A DNA stretch of 64,000 nucleotides from an uncultured Alphaproteobacteria bacterium (lineage in GTDB: Bacteria > Pseudomonadota > Alphaproteobacteria > RF32 > CAG-239), in NCBI GenBank assembly GCA_934271465.1, contig CAKQRQ010000002.1, positions 62,001-126,000 on the forward strand. The letters are read 5' to 3'. Of this stretch, positions 8,580-17,459 are shown one piece after another (the stretch's first letter is position 1; every line of letters starts with the position of its first letter). A program made the translations under genes and the position numbers. The notes beneath the pieces were generated by a model. That model searched no databases. It was not told where the DNA came from and saw only the letters and a program-made list of their open reading frames with translations.

Positions 8580-9574
8580 TAACCGGCGGCGCCGGATTTA
8601 TCGGATCAAATTTTGTGCCTTATTTTTGCGCAAAATATCCCGAGTATAACATCATCAATCTGGACAAGCTGACCTATGCCGGCAACTTGGACAACCTCAA
8701 AGAATGTGCGTCTATGCCGAATTACCGCTTTGTTCAGGGCGATATTTGCGACCGCGCGTTGATTCAAAAGCTCTTTGATGAAAACGACATCAGAGGCGTG
8801 GTGCATTTTGCCGCCGAAAGCCATGTTGATAATTCAATCAAAAATCCGATGGCGTTTATCCAAACCAATATTGAGGGAACATTTACGTTGTTGGATGTGG
8901 CGTATCATCATTGGATGGACGCGCCGAACAAAGTCAAAGTCGGCTATGAGAAATGCCGTTTTCATCATATCTCGACCGATGAGGTCTATGGCGCTTTGGG
9001 TGCGGAAGGGTTCTTTACCGAGACAACGCCCTATGCGCCAAACAGCCCTTATTCGGCAAGTAAAGCGAGTTCGGACTTTTTGGTCAGAGCCTATCGGCAC
9101 ACGTTCGGCATGAACGTGACAACGTCCAATTGCTCCAATAACTACGGGCCGAAACAGCACCACGAAAAGCTGATTCCCCATATCATTTCAAAGGCATTGG
9201 CCGAGCAGCCGCTGCCGATTTACGGGCAGGGGTTGAACGTGCGCGATTGGCTGTATGTGCTGGATCATTGCAAAGCGATTGATTTGATTTTCCATAAAGG
9301 AAAAGCGGGCGAAACCTATAATATCGGCGGACATAACGAGCGCAACAATATCACGATTGTCAAGACCATCTGCGCCATTTTGGATAAAGAAGCGCCGCGC
9401 AAAAACGGGCAAAAATACGAAGACCTGATTACCTTTGTCCAAGACCGCGCCGGCCACGATTTCCGCTATGCAATTGACGCAACAAAGCTTGAAACGGAAC
9501 TCGGGTGGAAAGCCGATGAGAACTTTGACACCGGCATCATCAAAACCGTTGAATGGTATCTGAAAAACAGGTAA
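8561..9574 (+). CDS. rfbB: dTDP-glucose 4,6-dehydratase RfbB (RmlB)
   Basis: RfbB converts dTDP-glucose to dTDP-4-keto-6-deoxyglucose with bound NAD+. The 337-residue extended short-chain dehydrogenase has GGAGFIGSNF at its N-terminus, HFAAESHVDNSI, the STDEVYG motif with the catalytic Asp-Glu pair, and YSASKAS with the active Tyr and Lys. The start at 8561 (MSETILITGGAG) has a GGAG element upstream inside rfbD; an earlier in-frame start at 8540 adds only seven residues without support. It is the last gene of the rhamnose operon and is followed by a terminator. Confidence 0.96.
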   Translation: MSETILITGGAGFIGSNFVPYFCAKYPEYNIINLDKLTYAGNLDNLKECASMPNYRFVQGDICDRALIQKLFDENDIRGVVHFAAESHVDNSIKNPMAFIQTNIEGTFTLLDVAYHHWMDAPNKVKVGYEKCRFHHISTDEVYGALGAEGFFTETTPYAPNSPYSASKASSDFLVRAYRHTFGMNVTTSNCSNNYGPKQHHEKLIPHIISKALAEQPLPIYGQGLNVRDWLYVLDHCKAIDLIFHKGKAGETYNIGGHNERNNITIVKTICAILDKEAPRKNGQKYEDLITFVQDRAGHDFRYAIDATKLETELGWKADENFDTGIIKTVEWYLKNR

Positions 9575-9587
9575 TTAGACACAAAAA

Positions 9588-9615
9588 AATACCGCTCTGC
9601 AAAGGGCGGTATTTT
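9588..9615. terminator. Intrinsic terminator between convergent rfbB and the downstream minus-strand gene
   Basis: AATACCGC and GCGGTATT pair around a ten-base loop, with A-runs on the left and T-runs on the right, so it can stop transcription from both sides. It lies 13 bases after the rfbB stop and just beyond the 3' end of the minus-strand gene. Confidence 0.8.
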
Positions 9616-9628
9616 CAGTTTCAAAAGA

Positions 9629-10123
9629 CTACTTAGCTTTTTTAGATGAAGTCTTTTTTGAAGGAGCTTTCTTCTCTGGGGCTTTCTTAACATTCTCCGA
9701 GCTGTCGGCTTCAGATGCAGTTTTTTCGGAAGAAAATTTTTCCTTATTCTCAGCATCAATACGACTTTTCATCCAATCATCTAACGGCATCTCATCATCC
9801 AACGCCAAAATTTCAGCGACGAAACTTTTTCCTTCACTCTTATCCAAAAGATGTCTAAAGAAAACATAAGTTTCCATAACTGAGGTAAGATCTTCTTCCA
9901 TAAAAAACTCATCGAAACACTCCGCAATTTCGTTAAGTTTAGAGCTTTTGCCCTGTTTTTTAGCTTGGTGTTTCCAAATAATGTAGTAAGCTTCGCCGAT
10001 GGTGTGTGGTGTTTGAACGATATTGCCCCGAGCAAGCTGATTTCCTAAACTAATAGCTGTTTTCAGATCTTGTTCTGCCAGAACAAACCTTGCAATCAGC
10101 TTTGGATCATTTGAACTTTTCAT
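9629..10123 (-). CDS. Hypothetical protein with lysine/alanine/serine-rich C-terminal tail
   Basis: I do not recognise a family. The 164-residue product begins at ATG 10123 (MKSSNDPKLIARFVLAEQ); an upstream TTG at 10162 is unlikely. Residues 1-115 look mostly alpha-helical and soluble, with no signal peptide or membrane segment. The last 50 residues are highly charged and end in repeated KKAPxKK and SSKKAK motifs, as in histone-H1-like or other nucleic-acid-binding tails. No Shine-Dalgarno is evident, and the upstream region to hisS is very AT-rich. It stands alone between two terminators. A role in binding DNA or RNA is only a guess from the tail. Confidence 0.65.
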   Translation of the reverse strand: MKSSNDPKLIARFVLAEQDLKTAISLGNQLARGNIVQTPHTIGEAYYIIWKHQAKKQGKSSKLNEIAECFDEFFMEEDLTSVMETYVFFRHLLDKSEGKSFVAEILALDDEMPLDDWMKSRIDAENKEKFSSEKTASEADSSENVKKAPEKKAPSKKTSSKKAK

Positions 10124-10236
10124 AATAAAAATTTTTTTAATAGTTAAACAATGTAATAACAACTGGAAAAAAGAATAAACGTTTTCCTTTTTTTTGTCAA
10201 TATTTTTTTATTTTGTCACAATGTGTTTTAGGTAAC

Positions 10237-10272
10237 AAAGAAAAGCGCTTGAGATTTCAAGCGCTTTTCTTT
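10237..10272. terminator. Terminator downstream of hisS (perfect 16-bp stem)
   Basis: AAAGAAAAGCGCTTGA (10237-10252) and its exact reverse complement (10257-10272) flank a four-base loop. Runs of A and T at the ends let it act on both strands; it lies directly after the minus-strand hisS stop. Confidence 0.85.
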
Positions 10273-10281
10273 TGAGACAGG

Positions 10282-11583
10282 TTATTTCAATTTTGATTTC
10301 AAATCCTCTAACGAGGTTTTGAGTTGCTCGCCGGTTGTCATGTCTTTGAGGCTGTAAAGCCGGCTTGCAGCTTCTTCCTCGCCGATAATAACCAGATACG
10401 GCACACCGATTTTATTGGCATATTCCATTTTCTTTTTGAATTTGCACCGGCGATACATCACATCAACCGGAATACCGGCCTGACGCAGCGCACCGGCCAA
10501 ACGAACGGCCTCCTGCAGATAAGATTCGTCCTGCGGAATAATCAGAGCTTTGTTCGGGGTCATGGCTTTAATCTTAAGAAGCCCATTATCGCGCAGCTGG
10601 TCAAACAGACGCGTCAACCCGATAGAAATGCCCACACCGGGGAATTTTTGCGACATAAAGACAGAAGACAAGTTGTCATACCGTCCGCCGGAGCATACCG
10701 AGCCAAACTGCGGATAGGCGTCAAAAAACGTTTCATAAACCGTGCCCGTGTAATAATCCAGCCCGCGGGTAATGCTCAAATCAATCTGAATGTGGTCTTG
10801 AGGCATTCCCAAATTCTGAGCTTGAGCCACAACGGTTTTGAGCTCAATCAGTCCGGTTTTGAAAGTGTCGTTTTCAATTTTTAATTCTTCAAGTGTTGCA
10901 AGAATATCTTTATTCAATCCATTGATTTTAATGAATTTGAGAAGTTCTTTTGTCTTATCTTCCGGCAGCCCCATGTCTTGGAGTTCGCCCAAGAAAGCTT
11001 CTTCCGGAATCTTCTTGATTTTATCGACAAGGCGCAAAATATCAACCGTTTTGTCCGCCAGTCCCAAGTGCTCCAAAAAGCCGCTCAAAAGCTTGCGGTT
11101 GTTCAGATAAATCTTGAAAGACGGGAGTTCAAGCTTGGTAAAAATCGTGTCAATGACAGCCAAAACTTCCGCGTCATACACAATATCAAGCTCATCACGG
11201 TCGATAATATCAATATCGCATTGATAAAATTCTCTGAAACGACCTTTTTGCGGGCGTTCGCCGCGGTAGACTTTGCCGATTTGATAGCGTTTGAACGGAA
11301 AAGTCAGGTCATTGTGATACAAGGCGATGTATTTGGCCAAAGGAACGGTCAAATCAAAGCGCATGGCCAAATCCGTGTCGCCTTTTTTGAACTCGTAAAT
11401 TTGTTTTTCGGTATCGCCGCCGGTTTTGGACAACAAGACATCAGCCAGCTCCAAAACAGGCGTATCCAACGGCGCAAAGCCGAAAAGTTCATAAGTTTGG
11501 GCAATGACGGATTTGAAATGGTTAAAAACAATCTGCTCCTGAGGCAAAAGTTCCATAAATCCCTGTAAGGTGCGCGCTGTCAT
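10282..11583 (-). CDS. hisS: Histidyl-tRNA synthetase
   Basis: This class II aminoacyl-tRNA synthetase charges tRNA-His. The 433-residue length is normal. Motif 2 appears as GKVYRGERPQKGRFREFYQ, the histidine-specific motifs as ITRGLDYYTGTVYE and SGGRYD, and motif 3 as GISIGLTRLF. A C-terminal anticodon-binding domain starts near residue 335. Start ATG 11583 has AGGAGATATG upstream. The gene is monocistronic, divergent from the ASADH-like gene with about 155 bases between, and ends in a strong terminator. Confidence 0.96.
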   Translation of the reverse strand: MTARTLQGFMELLPQEQIVFNHFKSVIAQTYELFGFAPLDTPVLELADVLLSKTGGDTEKQIYEFKKGDTDLAMRFDLTVPLAKYIALYHNDLTFPFKRYQIGKVYRGERPQKGRFREFYQCDIDIIDRDELDIVYDAEVLAVIDTIFTKLELPSFKIYLNNRKLLSGFLEHLGLADKTVDILRLVDKIKKIPEEAFLGELQDMGLPEDKTKELLKFIKINGLNKDILATLEELKIENDTFKTGLIELKTVVAQAQNLGMPQDHIQIDLSITRGLDYYTGTVYETFFDAYPQFGSVCSGGRYDNLSSVFMSQKFPGVGISIGLTRLFDQLRDNGLLKIKAMTPNKALIIPQDESYLQEAVRLAGALRQAGIPVDVMYRRCKFKKKMEYANKIGVPYLVIIGEEEAASRLYSLKDMTTGEQLKTSLEDLKSKLK

Positions 11584-11739
11584 TGTCCATATCTCCTAAA
11601 AATGTTATTTCTAAGCCGACAGTAAACGGCATTTTGAGCCTGATGTCAAGAAACTTGTGCGCTGAGAAAAGATTTTTATTGTCGTGCGGCGGGGAAGGGG
11701 CTATAATTCCACCGCAAAAGAGATATAAGGAGAATTCAA

Positions 11740-12744
11740 ATGTTTCGATTGGCGCTTATCGGCGGAAACGACACCTTGTCCAAAAATATATTGGAGCTTT
11801 TGGCGCTCAGAGGATACCCTAAAGAAAACGTATCCGTGTTTAAGGCGCGTGTTCAAGGGACGCAGCAAGTGTCTTTCGGCGAAGAAGACCTGCCGTTAAA
11901 ACCGCTGTCAGCCTTGAATCCGGCTGATTTTGACGCGGCTGTCGTCACCGAAAACGACAAAGACGGCGCTTTGGAAATATTTAAGTTGGCTGAGGCCGGC
12001 GTAAAAGTTATCAACGCGACGGCGCAGCTCGGCGGCGAAGACGGCGTGCCGATGGTTGTCGGCGGAATCAATGAAGAGGCCGCGCTGAAGGCCGAGAAAA
12101 ACATTGTGAGCGTGCCGCATCCGTGCGTAGTGCAGCTGTTGACGGCGTTGGCCGAAATCAATGCCAAATACCGTATCAAAAATATCCGCCTGTCGACCTA
12201 TGCCTCGGTTGATTTTGAAGGGCAGGACGGCATGAGCGAGCTCTATAACGCGACCCGCCGCATTTTGATGAACGACACGTCTCAAACCAAAGATGGTCTG
12301 TTCCACAAAACGCCGGCTTTTAACGTTGTGCCGCAGGCGGGGTGTTTTATCGGCGAGGAAACGTCCGCCGAATGGGTGTATAATGCCCATGTCAAACAGG
12401 TTTTGGGCGGCGAGGTCAAGGTTCACGCCAACTGCGCGGTTGTTCCGGCGTTTGTCGGCTTGGGTATTTATGCCAATGTCGAAACCGAGGCGGATATAGA
12501 TTCCGACGAGGCGCGCGATTATATCAAAAAGACCAAAGGCGTTTTGGTTATGGATAAACAGGAAGACGGCGGCTATGCCTCGCTGATAGAGGCACAAGGC
12601 GAAAGCGCCGTTTTTGTCAGCCGAGTCAGACAGGATATGACAGTTGAAAATGGTATCAGCCTGTGGGTTGCCGGCGATGCGTATAAAGTTGCGGCGCAAA
12701 ATATTTTGGCGCTGGTCAAACAAATAGTAAAAAAGGATAAGTAA
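11740..12744 (+). CDS. Aspartate-semialdehyde dehydrogenase homologue with degenerate active site (USG-1-like)
   Basis: The 334-residue protein aligns along its length with the ASADH family: LLALRGYPKENV, the cysteine region VPHPCVVQLL (Cys129), STYASV, and AFNVVPQAG. Key residues are lost, however. The N-terminal GxxGxVG nucleotide motif reads GGNDTLS. The glutamine after STY is Ala155. In the motif usually written CVRVPVxxGHS the substrate arginine is Val234 and the catalytic histidine is Leu241. Only the cysteine remains. It therefore resembles the non-enzymatic USG-1 group rather than a working Asd that makes aspartate semialdehyde for lysine, diaminopimelate, threonine and methionine. 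Its ATG has AAGGAG upstream and its stop overlaps the start of the MscS-type gene, so the two are co-transcribed. Confidence 0.75.
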   Translation: MFRLALIGGNDTLSKNILELLALRGYPKENVSVFKARVQGTQQVSFGEEDLPLKPLSALNPADFDAAVVTENDKDGALEIFKLAEAGVKVINATAQLGGEDGVPMVVGGINEEAALKAEKNIVSVPHPCVVQLLTALAEINAKYRIKNIRLSTYASVDFEGQDGMSELYNATRRILMNDTSQTKDGLFHKTPAFNVVPQAGCFIGEETSAEWVYNAHVKQVLGGEVKVHANCAVVPAFVGLGIYANVETEADIDSDEARDYIKKTKGVLVMDKQEDGGYASLIEAQGESAVFVSRVRQDMTVENGISLWVAGDAYKVAAQNILALVKQIVKKDK

Positions 12745-15152
12745 TGAAAAAGTTTTTGAGCTTTGCGGCGGTATTATTGCTTTGCGGAAACGTCTGGGCG
12801 CAATCGGCGGCCGTGGACGACCTTGGCAATGAATTAACCTATCGGGGTATTTCGGACAAATTGGCCGATATTGAAAAAATGACCAAAGCCGAAAATCCGG
12901 ATATCGACGCCATTGTTAAAGAAGTATCTTATCTGAACGAAACATCAATTAAGCTGGATTCCGCGCGTCAGGCCATCGATACGGAAGTTAAACTGATAGA
13001 AAAGCGTGTTGAAGCTTTGGGCGAGGTGGACGACAAACTCCCTGAGGCCAAAATTATTTTGCAAAAGCGCAAAGAATTTAACCGCGAATTGGCCGATGAA
13101 AAGGCAAAACTGTCCGAAATTGATATTCTCTCCGCCAAGATAGACGAGCTCAACTTACGCATTTTTGATATTCGCAACCAAATGCTGTGGGGCAACCTGC
13201 TCAAGCCGAGCGAGAGCGTTATCTCGCCGAGCGTTTTTGTTAAGATAAGCGGCGAATTTTTGAGCTTTGCGGCGGATATGGCCTCATCTCCGGCAAAATG
13301 GTATAAAGGCCTGCCGAAATCCGCGCGGGAAACAGTCAAAACAAAAACATCTACTGTAATCATTTTTATTGGACTGATTTGTATCATCGGCTACTTTTTG
13401 CGCCGCTTTATGATCAGACAGCTGGGCTATCGGCAGGATATTGAAAGCCCGCGGTTGGGGCGCAAAATCGTTGCCTCTTTGGCGGTGTGGTGCGGCTATG
13501 GAATTATCCCGACAGCCATTATCGGCTTGTGCCTGTATTGGCTGGTCTCCGGCGGTATCTTAAAAGGAAGCTTTTTAGAGATTGTGCTGCCGAGCGCGCT
13601 GTATTACCTGCTGTATGTGATTATGGGGCGTGCCTCTTGTCGGGTGGTTTTGACGCCTTATAACGAAAAATGGCGCTTGATAAATATTCCGACGGATAAG
13701 GCCAAACGCTTGACAAAAGCTATCTATCTGGCCATTGATATTACAGGAATTTTTGCCTTTATGCAAAATGTGGTAACACGGGCTAATTATTCGCTTGAGC
13801 TGTTGGATTATCTGTTGTCGTTGTCGGCCTCAATCAAGGTGCTGTGCGTGGTTTGGATTGCGCATATTTGGTTTGCGGACAACCGCGCGGAAACGGAGGA
13901 GGAAACAGACGATGAAGGCGATTTGGAGGCTGAAAGTCGGACATTCAGAATAGGAATACTTGTTAGCATGTTCTCGCTGGTGGTTATCGGACTGGCGCTG
14001 TTCGGATACGCAAGACTGTCATCTTTTATTGTCAATCGGTCGATTTTGTCGGCCATTGTGATTGCGGTTTTCAGCATTTTCCGCCGGTTGATTTACGATA
14101 TTCTCCAACATGTGCTGTTGATGGGACTTTGGGTCAAAACGTTTCGGATGCGGCGGGCATTTCTGCGTAAAATCGATTTTTGGTTTGGGATTGTGGTCGA
14201 GCCGCTGCTTTTCTTGTTGCTGGTCGGTGTGATTTTGTTGCTGTGGGGCGTGCCGGCTGATGTATTGCAAACAACTGTTTATAAAGCAATTTCGGGCTTT
14301 ACGGTCGGCGGTATCCGTATCTCGCTGATATCGATTTTCTGGGGAATTGTCGTCTTTATAACCTGTCTGTGGCTGATTAAGCTGATTAGAAACCGCATCG
14401 AGTTTAAGATGCTGGAACAGACAAACATTGACACAGGAACCAAACATTCTCTGGCCTCGGGCTTTGCCTATATCGGCTATGTGCTGGCGGGACTGCTGGC
14501 CATTGCCGTGATGGGCGGAGATTTGGCAAATATCGCCCTGATTGCCGGCGCATTGTCCGTCGGCGTTGGCCTCGGTTTGCAAAACGTGGTTAATAACTTT
14601 GTGTCGGGCATTATTATGTTGTTTGAGCGTCCGATAAAAGTCGGCGACTGGGTCATGGTTAACGGCAACGAAGGATCTGTTAAGCAGATTAACATTCGCT
14701 CGACCGAGATTGAAACCTTTAACCGCTCAAGCATTATTATCCCCAATGCGCAGGTATTGTCCAACGCGGTAACAAACCTGACGCACCAAAACAATTGGGT
14801 CAGATATGCCGTCAAAGTCGGCGTGGCATACGGAAGCGACGTCGAAAAGGTCAGAAAAGTGCTGCTGGAGTGCGCTTTGGCGCATCCGAGAGTGACCAAA
14901 AAACCGGCGCCTTATGTGTTGTTTCAGGATTTTGGCGCCAACAGTCTGGACTTTGAACTGCGCTTTTATGTCAGCAATATTTGGGACGGTTGGGAAGCAC
15001 CGAGCGACATTCGCTATATGATAAATAAGCGCTTTATAGAAGAGGGAATTGAGATTCCGTTCAATCAGATTGTTGTCCACCAGGGAAGCCATGTCGCCAA
15101 AGAAACGGCCGCGCAGTTCTATGCCAAAGGAGATAAGAAAAATGCTGATTAA
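12744..15152 (+). CDS. Large MscS-family mechanosensitive channel (MscK/DUF3772-like architecture)
   Basis: This 802-residue inner-membrane protein starts with a signal peptide (MKKFLSFAAVLLLCGNVWAQ), then a periplasmic helical domain of about 150 residues with predicted coiled coil, then many membrane segments (about 200-590). The C-terminal MscS domain has GLGLQNVVNNFVSGIIMLFE (the pore helix and its exit), then RPIKVGDWVMVNG and the beta domain with NRSSIIIPNAQVLSNAVTNL. Channels of this kind open under membrane tension and protect from osmotic downshock. The length and periplasmic domain are like MscK/YbiO rather than the 286-residue MscS. It overlaps the upstream ASADH-like gene by one base and murD by 11 bases. 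Confidence 0.9.
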   Translation: MKKFLSFAAVLLLCGNVWAQSAAVDDLGNELTYRGISDKLADIEKMTKAENPDIDAIVKEVSYLNETSIKLDSARQAIDTEVKLIEKRVEALGEVDDKLPEAKIILQKRKEFNRELADEKAKLSEIDILSAKIDELNLRIFDIRNQMLWGNLLKPSESVISPSVFVKISGEFLSFAADMASSPAKWYKGLPKSARETVKTKTSTVIIFIGLICIIGYFLRRFMIRQLGYRQDIESPRLGRKIVASLAVWCGYGIIPTAIIGLCLYWLVSGGILKGSFLEIVLPSALYYLLYVIMGRASCRVVLTPYNEKWRLINIPTDKAKRLTKAIYLAIDITGIFAFMQNVVTRANYSLELLDYLLSLSASIKVLCVVWIAHIWFADNRAETEEETDDEGDLEAESRTFRIGILVSMFSLVVIGLALFGYARLSSFIVNRSILSAIVIAVFSIFRRLIYDILQHVLLMGLWVKTFRMRRAFLRKIDFWFGIVVEPLLFLLLVGVILLLWGVPADVLQTTVYKAISGFTVGGIRISLISIFWGIVVFITCLWLIKLIRNRIEFKMLEQTNIDTGTKHSLASGFAYIGYVLAGLLAIAVMGGDLANIALIAGALSVGVGLGLQNVVNNFVSGIIMLFERPIKVGDWVMVNGNEGSVKQINIRSTEIETFNRSSIIIPNAQVLSNAVTNLTHQNNWVRYAVKVGVAYGSDVEKVRKVLLECALAHPRVTKKPAPYVLFQDFGANSLDFELRFYVSNIWDGWEAPSDIRYMINKRFIEEGIEIPFNQIVVHQGSHVAKETAAQFYAKGDKKNAD

Positions 15153-16461
15153 GGACTTGAAAGATAAAAATATCATCATTTGGGGAATGGGCGCCGAAGG
15201 GCAGGCGGTCAAGGCTTATTTGGACAAGCACGGCATCGGCGGAGAGATTTTTGCCTATAACGACGCCGACGGAATTGAAAAACTGCGCGAATTGGCCGAA
15301 AAGGCAGAGGTCATTGTGCGTTCTCCGGGGGTCAGTATTTATAAGCCCGAGTTTTTGGAGATGAAACAAAAGGGGCTCAAAGTAACCTCAAGCACTAATT
15401 TGTTTTTGGCCGAGATGAAAGCCAACCACCCAAAAACAAAAGTTATCGGCGTGACCGGTTCAAAAGGAAAATCCACCAGCGTCAGTATGATGTTTGAGAT
15501 GATGAAAGGCTTGGGGCTGAATGTGGCGTTGGGCGGAAACATCGGCAAACCGTTGATTGAGCTGATTGATGGAAATTATGAGTATATCATCGGCGAATTC
15601 TCAAGTTATCAGGCGTCCGATTTGGAAAATTCGCCCGATATTGTGATGTTTACAAACCTCTATTCGGTTCATACGGATTGGCACGGCGGACATGAAGGCT
15701 ATTGTCGCGACAAAGTTCATCTGGCGCAGGCCGCCGCAACAGCGGTAATTAATCGGGATAATCCCGAGCTGATGAAATACACAAGCAGCCTCAAGAATAA
15801 AGTCTTTTACGGCGGCAAAGATGAGTTTTATGCCGTTGACAAAGAGCTTTATTATAAAGGCGAACCTGTCTGCAACATCGAGTCGCTCAAAATCAGCGGC
15901 AACCACAATATGACCAATCTGGCCGGCGTGATGACGGTGTTTGAGTGTCTGGGACTTGATTGGCGCAAGGCTTTGACTTATCTGCCTGATTTTGAACCTT
16001 TGCCGCACCGCCTGCAAAAGGTCGGCTATGTCGGAAAGGTCTTGTTTATCAACGACAGTATCTCGACAGCGCCGGAAGCAGCCATCGGCGGAATGAAAAG
16101 TTTTGACGACACAATGGCGATTATCTCAGGCGGCATCGAAAATAAACAGGATTATACCGAATATGCCAAATTTATTCAAGCAAACCCCAAGGTCAGAGTC
16201 GCCGCGACTCTGTTTCAATGCGGGCATCAGATTGCCGAAAGTCTCAAAAAATATGTCACGCGCAAAGATTTTGTGTTGATTGAGGCAGACAGTCTCCAAG
16301 AGGCTGTTTCAAAATCTTTTGAGGAATTACAAAAGGTTGGCGGAACGCTTGTTTTGTTTTCGCCCACGGCGCCAAGCTTTGGTTATTACAAAAATTTTAT
16401 GGAACGCGGAGAAGATTTCATAAGTTGTGTAAAAACACTTGCCAAATCAAAAAAAATATAA
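15142..16461 (+). CDS. murD: UDP-N-acetylmuramoylalanine--D-glutamate ligase MurD
   Basis: MurD adds D-glutamate to UDP-MurNAc-L-Ala in cytoplasmic peptidoglycan synthesis, using ATP. The 439-residue product has the Mur ligase P-loop GVTGSKGKSTS (103-113), an N-terminal Rossmann-like domain binding UDP, and the LPHRLQKVG motif in the third domain. ATG 15142 gives MLIKDLKDKNIIIWGMGAEG and has GGAG upstream; the longer frame from 15049 is inside the channel gene and is not family-like. Its place outside a dcw cluster, behind a channel gene, is unusual. No terminator separates it from the tRNA downstream. Confidence 0.93.
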   Translation: MLIKDLKDKNIIIWGMGAEGQAVKAYLDKHGIGGEIFAYNDADGIEKLRELAEKAEVIVRSPGVSIYKPEFLEMKQKGLKVTSSTNLFLAEMKANHPKTKVIGVTGSKGKSTSVSMMFEMMKGLGLNVALGGNIGKPLIELIDGNYEYIIGEFSSYQASDLENSPDIVMFTNLYSVHTDWHGGHEGYCRDKVHLAQAAATAVINRDNPELMKYTSSLKNKVFYGGKDEFYAVDKELYYKGEPVCNIESLKISGNHNMTNLAGVMTVFECLGLDWRKALTYLPDFEPLPHRLQKVGYVGKVLFINDSISTAPEAAIGGMKSFDDTMAIISGGIENKQDYTEYAKFIQANPKVRVAATLFQCGHQIAESLKKYVTRKDFVLIEADSLQEAVSKSFEELQKVGGTLVLFSPTAPSFGYYKNFMERGEDFISCVKTLAKSKKI

Positions 16462-16488
16462 TAAAAAATTTTTCTATGGTATCAGAAA

Positions 16489-16564
<76 letters not shown>

Positions 16565-16569
16565 TTTTT

Positions 16570-16592
16570 AACACTCCTTTGGGGTGTTTTTT
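16570..16592 (+). terminator. Intrinsic terminator after tRNA-Thr
   Basis: AACACTCC pairs with GGGGTGTT around a TTT loop and is followed by a T run. It begins five bases after the CCA end. Confidence 0.85.
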
Positions 16593-16636
16593 GAATCCAT
16601 AAGGTCGAATTATTCTTTTTGATAGGGGCTTAACAG

Positions 16637-17443
16637 ATGAAAAAAATTACGGTTATTGGGGCAGGACTTGTCGGATCGACATCAACTTACGGTTTAATGA
16701 TGCTTGAATTGGCTGATGAAATTGCTCTTGTGGACTTGGATGAAAAAAGAGCCAATGCCGAAGTCTTGGATATCAGACACGGTTTTTGGCAGTTAAGCGG
16801 AACAAATGTCAAAAAAGGAACTTATGCCGATTGTAAAGACAGCCAGCTGATTGTCATTACGGCGGGTGTTTCGCGTAAACCAGGGGAAAGCCGCCGTGAT
16901 TTAATGGAAAAAAATTCAAAAATTATGCAGTCTATTTGTGCCGAAATTCGCAAAAGCGGAACCGAAGCCGTTGTGTTGGTTGTGTCCAACCCTGTTGATG
17001 CTTTGACCAATGTTGCCGCCAAGGCTCTGAAATTCCCTGAAGGAAGAGTCTTCGGAACAGGCTGTGCATTGGATACATCGCGTTTGGTCGCAATGATGGC
17101 TGCCAGATTAAACCAGCCTATCAGCAAAGTTGAGGCTGTTATCACAGGCGAACACGGCGACGGGCAGGTTGTTAATTGGGATAAATTGACCTCTTACGGC
17201 GAGACGATTCCTTTGACAGATGAGGAAAAACACGAAATCTCTGAAGCTGTTCGTTTGGCCGGAATGACGATTATTGAAGGCAAAGGTAAGACCTATTACG
17301 GCATTGCCACAACGGTTTGCGCAATTGCCAGATCCGTTATGCTCGGGTTTGAGAGAAGTTACAGCGTTTGCGTTCCCCATCTTGACGAAGAAACAGGATC
17401 AAGCGAAGTCCGTCTCATCAGCAAAGGCGGAATTATCAATTAG
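16637..17443 (+). CDS. Lactate/malate dehydrogenase family protein, C-terminally short
   Basis: An NAD-binding VIGAGLVGS motif opens this 268-residue protein. The catalytic set is present: Arg86 (GESRRDL), Asp146 and Arg149 (LDTSR), and His173 (GEHGDG). At the substrate-specificity site the residue before KPG is Arg80, as in malate dehydrogenases, where lactate dehydrogenases have Gln; other parts look more like LDH, so the substrate is uncertain. The family is usually 305-320 residues: this protein ends where the last beta strand and the long C-terminal helix should follow. The stop is followed at once by the ribosome binding site of the aminotransferase, so the missing part looks deleted rather than frameshifted. 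Role: reversible reduction of pyruvate or oxaloacetate with NADH. Confidence 0.8.
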   Translation: MKKITVIGAGLVGSTSTYGLMMLELADEIALVDLDEKRANAEVLDIRHGFWQLSGTNVKKGTYADCKDSQLIVITAGVSRKPGESRRDLMEKNSKIMQSICAEIRKSGTEAVVLVVSNPVDALTNVAAKALKFPEGRVFGTGCALDTSRLVAMMAARLNQPISKVEAVITGEHGDGQVVNWDKLTSYGETIPLTDEEKHEISEAVRLAGMTIIEGKGKTYYGIATTVCAIARSVMLGFERSYSVCVPHLDEETGSSEVRLISKGGIIN

Positions 17444-17459
17444 CCACAAGGATATTGAA

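Noticed and set aside
10978..11568. 196-codon plus-strand open frame opposite hisS
   Set aside because: Shadow of hisS, which carries all class II synthetase motifs.
17274..17459. Open frame extending the aminotransferase upstream into the dehydrogenase gene
   Set aside because: It lies in the shadow of the LDH/MDH gene, has no family-like sequence, and a good ribosome binding site precedes ATG 17460.
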